Source of the DNA: Salinarchaeum sp. IM2453 | Lineage (GTDB): Archaea; Halobacteriota; Halobacteria; Halobacteriales; Salinarchaeaceae | DNA length: 64,000 bases | Direction of reading: 5' to 3' | Assembly: GCF_019693215.1 (NCBI RefSeq) | Contig: NZ_CP081183.1 | Span: 561,226 to 625,225 of the forward strand | Part shown: one piece after another, positions 57,600 to 64,000 of the stretch | Position numbering within the stretch: position 1 is the stretch's first letter | Layout: the number at the start of each line of letters is the position of its first letter | Position numbers and translations under genes: made by a program | Notes under the pieces: generated by a model | The model's database searches: none | Told to the model about the DNA's origin: nothing | What the model saw: only the letters and a program-made list of their open reading frames with translations

Positions 57600-58045
57600 T
57601 TAAGCAGTCAACTGTCTCGGGGGTCAAGTCCCGAGGCTTCCCCGTTTTGGGTCTGCACCACACCCGCAGGCGAATTTGATTCCCCTCGACCTTCCCGAAA
57701 TAGGTCGGCTGGAAGTCACACCCGAACACGCCGATGTGTCCGTGAGGGTCTGGGCCTCCACCAGCCCACGACAACTCCAGTCTCACCGCAAGTAGCAGGT
57801 TTTGAGAGGAGTCGCAGTTCCAAACCTATCCAACGACCAGCAAAGAACGAGAGATCTTCTCATTCATACTTTGAGAGGTCGTTTTCTGGCCGTTGTGTAT
57901 GCATTGCACCTCAAACCAGTTAAATTTATGGTAGATTATAACGGCCTTCGCCCTCGGGTGGCAAGTCGTTCGAGAATCGGAGATTCTCATGATCACAAAA
58001 ACCGAAGGATTTCCGACGACTCCGAGGCACACTGCCTATTTCTCT
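57600..58045 (-). mobile_element. Palindrome-ended element (PATE-like), copy B
   Basis: An inverted homologue of copy A. It begins with the hairpin CTCGGGGGTCAAGTCCCGAG (57616-57635) and contains the hairpin GAGAATCGGAGATTCTC (about 57972) where copy A has GGAAATCAGAGATTTCC. The two copies face each other across the ISH8-type element and the split gene. Confidence 0.6.
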
Positions 58046-58110
58046 GTAGGTCGGCGTATGTTGACATATGGGAAATGTTTAAGTAAATGACAAATATATG
58101 TAAATAATAC

Positions 58111-59172
58111 ATGGATGAGGATTCTTTTCGGTCAAATGACACCTATCAAGAGCGATATAATAAGTTAGTTGAAAACCTTCATGATCCGATCATGGAGGCT
58201 AATATTACTGACCGAGGTTTTACAATTCACCGTGTGAACGATGCGTTCGTTGATGTCTTTGGTTATGCAGATATCTCTGGCAATTCAGTAATTGAGCAAA
58301 TTGTGCCAGCTTGGAAACGAGAACAGGCAAAGGAGATCAGGGATCGACTGTCAGCAGGAGAGACCGTCAGCAAACAGCTAACATTGGAGACAAGCGATGG
58401 GCTCAAAGAATTTTTGTTCAGAGGCGTTCCGCTTGAGGATGAGCAATACGATGTTGATGTCGTTAGTGTCTATACTGATATTTCAGAGACGATCGAAAAC
58501 CGTCGACAACTGCGAGTGATGAATCGAGTTCTACGTCACAATTTGCGAAATAAGTCAAATATTATCAGTGGACATGTGGCACAACTACTCGCTGAACTCC
58601 CAGAGCAAGATCAGCAGCACACGGAGGTAGGGGCAAAGATTGAGCGATCCGCGAATAGTCTTATGGACTTATCAGAGGAAGCACATCGAATTCGAAAAAT
58701 CATTTCCTCAGAGTCAGTGACCCAGTCAGTTGACTGTGTGCCACATGTACAGCGAGTCGTTCAAGATATGCAACAGCAGTATCCGTCCGCTGAGATTCAA
58801 CTCGATTTGCCTGATGTGCTTCGTGTCAGCGCTGATCAGACACTCTGGATGGTGTTTGAGAGTGCAGTTGAAAATGCAATCGAGCACAACATAGCTACAG
58901 AACCGCAGGTGATAATTGAATGTGAGCAAGTGACTGCCGATGGTTGGGTTGAAATTCAGATTAATGACAATGGCCCCAAAATTCCAGACGAAGAGCGGAA
59001 GATCCTCAACAGCAATAAAGCTATTACACAAACACAACACGGAACCGGTCTTGGTCTGTGGTTGATTAACTGGGCGGTGCGATCCTATGGAGGACGAGTG
59101 ACTGTGGAACGAAGTGACATCGGCGGGAACAGTGTGCAAATACGATTACTACAAGCACCAGCACAGGACTGA
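58111..59172 (+). CDS. PAS-domain sensor histidine kinase
   Basis: A 353-residue cytoplasmic histidine kinase without membrane segments. The PAS domain spans about 12-130 (NITDRGFTIHRVNDAFVDVF, GYADISGNSVIEQI). The H-box is VLRHNLRNKSNIISG with H143, the haloarchaeal RHNLRN type. The ATPase has the N-box VENAIEHN, the G1 box INDNGPKIP and the G2 box HGTGLGLWLINWAVRSYGG. The partner regulator is not in the window. The signal sensed by the PAS domain is unknown. Confidence 0.9.
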   Translation: MDEDSFRSNDTYQERYNKLVENLHDPIMEANITDRGFTIHRVNDAFVDVFGYADISGNSVIEQIVPAWKREQAKEIRDRLSAGETVSKQLTLETSDGLKEFLFRGVPLEDEQYDVDVVSVYTDISETIENRRQLRVMNRVLRHNLRNKSNIISGHVAQLLAELPEQDQQHTEVGAKIERSANSLMDLSEEAHRIRKIISSESVTQSVDCVPHVQRVVQDMQQQYPSAEIQLDLPDVLRVSADQTLWMVFESAVENAIEHNIATEPQVIIECEQVTADGWVEIQINDNGPKIPDEERKILNSNKAITQTQHGTGLGLWLINWAVRSYGGRVTVERSDIGGNSVQIRLLQAPAQD

Positions 59173-59401
59173 CATTGACTTCCTCCACACAACTGAAATC
59201 GGAGGGCTCTCACATTGAGATAGCTAGTTTGCGACCGACGAGTACCAGCTAAGTTAGGCAGCTGTTGTTCTTACTCGTTAGTAGGAATGAAAATACAACG
59301 ATACTGTCCACAATTCAATGCGTTATTGCAAATGGAACGGGTTTGTTGCACGTTCTGAACCGAATAACGAAATCATATTACCAACAACGGTAATCACGAC
59401 T

Positions 59402-59614
59402 CCGGTGACAGGTGTCGTCACCGGAAAGGACCTCTAGCCCCGTCCCCCTCTTTCGTCGTTTGTCGTCGTTTGCTAGAACATACATACAACTAACCGTACA
59501 ACACTAACATAACCAAACTAACATGATCTAGTTAGTTGCCTGAGAGATGAACCCTTCTCAGGGGTGAAATTTGCCCCGGGGACATGTTCATCCGGTGACG
59601 ACACTTGTCCCCGG
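59402..59614. repeat. 23-bp inverted repeat pair and other palindromes at the 3' end of the coiled-coil gene
   Basis: 59402-59424 (CCGGTGACAGGTGTCGTCAC...) and 59592-59614 (CCGGTGACGACACTTGTCCC...) are inverted copies matching at about 21 of 23 bases; the first is itself palindromic (CCGGTGAC/GTCACCGG). The second overlaps the last codons of the minus-strand gene. Between them lie AACTAAC/GTTAGTT arms. No gene is seen in 59173-59587. Confidence 0.6.
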
Positions 59615-60478
59615 ACTGGATTGATCACTATCCATTGAGTGTGACTCTCCGGGAATCTCTGCGTCATTCGGGATAATGATGCGTCGCTCTTTGTAGGTCA
59701 ACCCGTCTGTCCGTCGCGTCTTTTTCTTCACCTGAATTCGATTCCGCGTGAGCATATGCATCACGTCGATAATCCGTGAGACTAACTTCTTCGCGTATTC
59801 TTGGCTCACGTCTGAGCGTTCTCGAATAATCCACATCTTGAGATCAGATGCAGACACATACTCACGGACGTTTTTACACCCACGTTTCCATGGACTATGC
59901 CGATTACCTCGAGAAGCCCACAGTTCCGCTGCTAACTCCTCAGCATCCGAGTTTGTGGTTCGATTAAACGTCTCCTCGTCCATCCGGTTTAATTTCTGAA
60001 TCGGTAATAGGTCTTCATATGGAAGGGCATCAGGGCCATTTGCTTCGATATCATCTGGGAGATCTTTGGCTTTGTAGAAGACTTCACCGTCTCGATTGAT
60101 TGTCTTTAATTGGTCAGGCCCGTCCGGCAGCAGATCCGGCATAACGTGGTCTTTCCGGAGTTTACTGCCCTTTTGGAGTTCTTTACTGTGCAGTTCACAG
60201 AGCATGTCTCGGTATTGATCGATCCACTCGGTGACCCAACCTTCTTGCTTGGATTCAAGATCAATAATTGTCGAATTGAGCTCATCTAATTCTTCATTCG
60301 TTTCTTCAAGTTCTTCACGTAGTTCGTCGTTTTCTTCGCGTAATTCCTCGTTGGCTTCTTTCAACTCAGCAATCTCGTCTTTTAGCGAATCAATTTGAGC
60401 TTCCTTTGCTTCAAGTTGATCGGTGAGCTTGATTACCTGCGATTCAAGCGAATCAACACGAGAAACAAGATCACTCAT
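59588..60478 (-). CDS. Coiled-coil protein with C-terminal winged-helix-like domain
   Basis: About 296 residues from the ATG at 60478, preceded by AGAGGTGG, a fair Shine-Dalgarno. Residues 1-80 form a long parallel-type coiled coil rich in E/L heptads (KLTDQLEAKEAQIDSLKDEI). The remainder is globular, with a probable winged helix in VREYVSASDLKMWIIRERSD then QEYAKKLVSRIIDVMHML and a basic beta-wing (RIQVKKKTRRTDGLTYKERR). I think this layout recurs in haloarchaeal genomes and mobile elements, but I assign no function. DNA binding is an inference. Confidence 0.65.
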   Translation of the reverse strand: MSDLVSRVDSLESQVIKLTDQLEAKEAQIDSLKDEIAELKEANEELREENDELREELEETNEELDELNSTIIDLESKQEGWVTEWIDQYRDMLCELHSKELQKGSKLRKDHVMPDLLPDGPDQLKTINRDGEVFYKAKDLPDDIEANGPDALPYEDLLPIQKLNRMDEETFNRTTNSDAEELAAELWASRGNRHSPWKRGCKNVREYVSASDLKMWIIRERSDVSQEYAKKLVSRIIDVMHMLTRNRIQVKKKTRRTDGLTYKERRIIIPNDAEIPGESHSMDSDQSSPGTSVVTG

Positions 60479-60532
60479 CACAACCACCTCTGGTAGTAGC
60501 AAAAGCAGCCTGCTGTGCTGGGTTGGTGGCAA

Positions 60533-60872
60533 TGGTATATGCTAGCGATACACCTGTTCGTGCGAGACATTGATAGTCTCGTAGCGAATTGCTTTGCATG
60601 GCTTCCGTACCTCGGATACGGGAGCCGTCGCAGGCTGGTGTCACCGCACCGGCCTGCAACTTCTCACTAATTCTGACCCGCTGTCAGAAACAAGTGTCTC
60701 CCGATAATTCCATATCACTTAGCCGAGACTATAAAACCTCAGGAAAGCGCCTTGGTAGGGCCCGCTGATTAGATGGTCAATGAGATTAGTAAGACTGTAC
60801 GAGAGGAACAGACCGGCTGAAGTACATCGACTGATAGAGTCAATCCTTATTTATCCTCATCTCAAAGTTACA
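60533..60872. other. Gene-free region before the surface-protein gene
   Basis: About 340 bases with short palindromes (for example CGTACCTCGGATACGG near 60606 and CAGGCTGGTGTCACCGCACC near 60632) and no gene. It must carry promoters for both flanking divergent genes. No further site is resolved. Confidence 0.45.
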
Positions 60873-63800
60873 ATGACTACGATCGTGCAGATGCACCGCT
60901 TATCGACAGAGACGAACACTGAGTCGTCATCTGGCCGGAGTCTACGAGAGGACACAAGAGCGGTGACGCCACTAATTGGATTTATTTTATTATTTGGAAT
61001 TGCAGTTGTTGCGTTTGCCGGGTACCAAGCAACAACAGTACCGGAGCAAAATCTGCAGACGGAGTTTCAGCATCACCAAGATGTACAAGACGACATGATT
61101 GATGTTCGGTCGGGGATACTATCAGCAGCAGAAGGATCCGACACGTTTCGTTCGATTAAGCTCGGGACAACGTATCGAGATCGGATCTTTGCAGTTAATC
61201 CATCAAATCCTGCTGGAACAATAGAGACATCAGATCCGTATCCAGTGTTAGTCACCGATGGCGACTCACTTGCTCCGATCGGTGCGCCGATTAGTGACAG
61301 GTTTGATACAGAGAAAGATCCGATCACTCGATTATTGACTTATGAAAATCAGTACAGAGAGTTCGAGGCAGGACCAATTACATACGACAATTCACTGGTG
61401 TATCAGGATGACAGAGATCGGGGTGGAAATATTGTAGAACGTGCTGAGCCTCGGATTGTCAGAGACGAAGAGGTTCAGATTGGAACATTACAAAACGAGT
61501 TTTCAAGATCAGGGATTGATCGAGCCAACATTGATCTGATCGGTGAATCTGCTGAGTTCCAAGATGACGGTAACACTGACAGTGCTAATGTCTGGCTTCC
61601 AACCAAGATTGATACAGAGAATGCCGAGCTCTGGGAAGACGAGTTTACAGACAGTGACCTAGTTCAGTTCAATGGGATTACTGAAGATTACTTTGATCCG
61701 GGGGTCCATCGACTGGAGGTTATCGTACAGGATGTAGACGCACTTAACCTTGGAACAGTCGGTGTCAACGGTGCTCCAGACGATAGTGTCGACGAACTTG
61801 ATCCAGAACCGCGGTTGGCAAATCTTGACATCGATAATCAGGGGCCAACAGCTGTTATCGATTCGGGCATAGAGAATATTGATGTTGATGTAGATGTGCT
61901 AAGTCTTGGATCACAAGCAGAAGATCCACATGTAGTCACCCTACAGATTGGTGAGGACGAAGGAATCGAGGAGACAGTGGAGGCAAACAGCCCTGAATTT
62001 GGCCAATTTGAGCCAGTGAGTTTCAGCGATGTTGACGTGGGGGATCTCGATGGGGATGAGACATATAATGTCACAGTATCCATTGACGATGAAACGGATG
62101 CTATTACAGGAGAACTCGGAATACTACCAGAAGAGGAATCGCCGGTGGACATCAAAATAGGTGACCTAAACAATAATCAAGACGGACAAACACAGATCTT
62201 CACGTTCAGTAATCTTAACGAAGCTCTAGAGGAAGGTGATGATAACGAAGCTCTAGAGGAAGGTGATGAAATCGTCGTCGATCTCAGTGGTATTCCACAA
62301 AGCGAGATTGACTATAGTATACCACCAGGGCAGGGCCCAGATAATGCAGAATTAGTGCGCGATGGACAAAGTGCAGGTGCACAAGTGACCAGCATCATAT
62401 ACACGATTGACGAAGAAGAAGGAGATGAGGTTACCATTGAGCTCGACCAAGTAGACGTCACAGACGCAGAAGATGGATACACTGTTCCAGTTGACATTGC
62501 TGGAACACTTACAGAAGGAAGCTTCAATGTAATTCAGTTATTCAATGCTGAACTCGATGACAAAGGTTTTGCAAAAGAGGGGATCTATGATGGGGAGAAC
62601 CATGTCAGCGATGATTTGTCTGAGTTAGATGGGTCAAGCGACACTGGTGAGCAACTAAATGCCCTATCGACCGAATCAGAGATTGAGGAAGTTGATATTG
62701 ACGATGAGTATGCAGGATTTAATCTTGAGGGAACTGGAGAATTAGTAATTGAAGACCGGCTACGAGTGAATGATGTCACCGGAGATGTCCAACTCTATGC
62801 TGGGGACAATATTAATATCGAAGATGGGGATATTGAGATAACCGACAAAGTAGAGGGTGACGTCAGGATATATACTGGCGGCGACTTAGATCTCAACGAG
62901 AATGACATCGACGTTGAAGATATTGACGAGGATGTTGAAATACGTGCAGAGGGAGATGTTGACGCTGACAATATCGATATCTCAGATGTCGGCGGTTCCG
63001 TTCAGATTACTGCTGGAGAAAATATAGATGTCGATAATAACATCGACATTGAAGATATTGACGAGGATGTTGAAATACGTGCAGAGGGAGATGTTGACGC
63101 TGACAATATCGATATCTCAGATGTCGGCGGTTCCGTTCAGATTACTGCTGGAGAAAATATAGATGTCGATAATAACATCGACATTGAAGATATTGATGGG
63201 GATGTTGAGATAGAAGCTGAAGGTAATATAGATGCTGAGAATATTGATATCTCAACAGGAGACAGTGACGAGATAAGTGGGGATATTCATGTCGGAGCCG
63301 GGAACAATATACATGCTGAAGATATTGATATTTCACCAGGAGACAGTGGTGAGATAGGCGGAGACGTTGAAATACATGCAGAGGGAGATATTAACGCTGA
63401 CAATATCGATATCTCAGATGTAGACGGGTCGGTTCAGATTACTGTTGGTGATATGATAGATACAGATGGTGACATGACGATAGATAATATCGAAGAGAAT
63501 GTTGACATACGAGCTGGGAGCTCCATAGAAGTTGGCGAAGATGGCGGCAGGGGAGACGTTACACTCGGAAGCAACGATCCAATTGACGGAGATATCTCAG
63601 TAACAGCAGGTAAGGACATTCGTGCTGGGGTCGACGTAGGCGAGTTTACTGGAGACCTCGCAATTGGTGCTGATAGTGAAATAGCAACCGGAGATCAGGG
63701 GATCTCAGTTACTCCGGATGAGAAAGATACCGGGACAATCTCAATAGAGGCTGCAGAGATTGGTGGAGAGAAAATAGAAGTTGATGTCGATGAGGATGTG

Positions 63801-64000
63801 ACAACAGATGAAGTACTCATAGAGAGTACTGGAGACATCATACCTGAGGAGATTACCGTCAGTGACATCAACGATGATCTCCAAATTCAGGCCAGCGGAG
63901 ACATTGATAGTGATATTGAGATCGAAGGTAATGCGCCAGTTAGAGGTGACGTTTCAATAATAGCAGAAGAGAAAATTACGAATACTGATGGAGACATAAC
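60873..64000 (+). CDS. Giant acidic surface protein with pilin-like N-terminus and repeat domain (3' end outside window)
   Basis: The frame opens at ATG 60873 and stays open to the window end (at least 1042 codons). After a charged leader comes RAVTPLIGFILLFGIAVVAF then AGYQATTVPEQN, a haloarchaeal pilin-like/secretion anchor. The next 500 residues are mixed and acidic. From about residue 610 short repeated strands appear (ADNIDISDVGGSVQITAGEN, EDIDEDVEIRAEGDVD), typical of a beta-solenoid adhesin. The acidity is extreme (D/E in almost every turn), fitting a salt-in surface. The 135-bp tandem duplication lies inside. It may be an adhesin or cell-surface fibre; exact function unknown. Confidence 0.85.
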   Translation, partial: MTTIVQMHRLSTETNTESSSGRSLREDTRAVTPLIGFILLFGIAVVAFAGYQATTVPEQNLQTEFQHHQDVQDDMIDVRSGILSAAEGSDTFRSIKLGTTYRDRIFAVNPSNPAGTIETSDPYPVLVTDGDSLAPIGAPISDRFDTEKDPITRLLTYENQYREFEAGPITYDNSLVYQDDRDRGGNIVERAEPRIVRDEEVQIGTLQNEFSRSGIDRANIDLIGESAEFQDDGNTDSANVWLPTKIDTENAELWEDEFTDSDLVQFNGITEDYFDPGVHRLEVIVQDVDALNLGTVGVNGAPDDSVDELDPEPRLANLDIDNQGPTAVIDSGIENIDVDVDVLSLGSQAEDPHVVTLQIGEDEGIEETVEANSPEFGQFEPVSFSDVDVGDLDGDETYNVTVSIDDETDAITGELGILPEEESPVDIKIGDLNNNQDGQTQIFTFSNLNEALEEGDDNEALEEGDEIVVDLSGIPQSEIDYSIPPGQGPDNAELVRDGQSAGAQVTSIIYTIDEEEGDEVTIELDQVDVTDAEDGYTVPVDIAGTLTEGSFNVIQLFNAELDDKGFAKEGIYDGENHVSDDLSELDGSSDTGEQLNALSTESEIEEVDIDDEYAGFNLEGTGELVIEDRLRVNDVTGDVQLYAGDNINIEDGDIEITDKVEGDVRIYTGGDLDLNENDIDVEDIDEDVEIRAEGDVDADNIDISDVGGSVQITAGENIDVDNNIDIEDIDEDVEIRAEGDVDADNIDISDVGGSVQITAGENIDVDNNIDIEDIDGDVEIEAEGNIDAENIDISTGDSDEISGDIHVGAGNNIHAEDIDISPGDSGEIGGDVEIHAEGDINADNIDISDVDGSVQITVGDMIDTDGDMTIDNIEENVDIRAGSSIEVGEDGGRGDVTLGSNDPIDGDISVTAGKDIRAGVDVGEFTGDLAIGADSEIATGDQGISVTPDEKDTGTISIEAAEIGGEKIEVDVDEDVTTDEVLIESTGDIIPEEITVSDINDDLQIQASGDIDSDIEIEGNAPVRGDVSIIAEEKITNTDGDI
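62916..63185 (+). repeat. Two perfect 135-bp tandem repeats in the surface-protein gene
   Basis: 62916-63050 and 63051-63185 are identical over all 135 bases, equal to 45 codons, and start with GAAGATATTGACGAGGATGT. Diverged units continue on both sides with the same NIDIS and EVEIxAEG strands. A shorter duplication (GAAGCTCTAGAGGAAGGTGA) occurs at 62219 and 62246. Confidence 0.95.

Overview
The window reads as the chromosome of an extremely halophilic archaeon (class Halobacteria). The proteins are very acidic. There are archaeal archaellin-type N-termini, haloarchaeal IS families (IS6-, IS5-, ISH8- and ISH3-like), IS1341-type TnpB elements, palindrome-ended non-autonomous relatives of them, and archaeal toxin-antitoxin pairs. 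The glycan genes are AT-rich for a haloarchaeon, which recalls Haloquadratum-like lineages. This placement is an inference from composition and gene content. No rRNA, tRNA or CRISPR was seen.

Layout. 0.1-8.5 kb: a decayed pyruvyltransferase-like gene, then a sialic-acid-like (legionaminic-type) sugar cluster: aminotransferase, 4,6-dehydratase, oxidoreductase, CMP-sugar synthetase, SDR, NeuC/LegG epimerase, hexapeptide acyltransferase and a convergent NeuB/LegI synthase. 9-16.7 kb: a NeuD-type acyltransferase and a polysaccharide deacetylase sit among broken IS elements, next to a TagF-like polyol-phosphate transferase gene cut by an IS5-type element. 16.9-21.5 kb: a tight three-gene operon matching, in content and order, the Campylobacter route to CDP-amidate (phosphoramidate donor for glycans): glutamine kinase (here with an extra N-terminal nucleotidyltransferase-like domain), gamma-glutamyl-CDP-amidate hydrolase and CTP:phosphoglutamine cytidylyltransferase. 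I regard this as the most exciting content.

23-30.5 kb: a GC-richer defence and mobile island with VapBC, TumE/HVO_A0114-like and UPF0175/PIN toxin-antitoxin pairs, a Fic protein, a TnpB element and a ribbon-helix-helix gene flanked by palindromes. 30.5-53.6 kb: a second glycan region with an ABC exporter (flippase candidate), a sugar-1-phosphate nucleotidyltransferase, UDP-xylose-synthase-like and GalE-like SDRs, GT61 and GT4 glycosyltransferases, a P-loop kinase, several paralogous ParB-like proteins (one intact, three damaged), a zinc-ribbon beta-propeller protein, an archaellin-like protein, and glmU-glmS, which would feed amino-sugar nucleotides to the whole locus. A GC-rich 723-codon transposase unit is inserted here.

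53.6-60.5 kb: about 2 kb without a gene, carrying seven copies of a CCCACC-TGTCGA-TGTTC motif, two inverted palindrome-ended elements, and an ISH8-type element with a perfect 10-bp target duplication that splits a small membrane-protein gene. A PAS histidine kinase and a coiled-coil DNA-binding protein follow. 60.9 kb to the end: a giant acidic secreted surface protein with a pilin-like N-terminus and perfect 135-bp tandem repeats, running off the window.

Together the locus looks like a surface-glycan biosynthesis island (nonulosonic acid, phosphoramidate, polyol phosphate, pentose) under heavy transposon attack.
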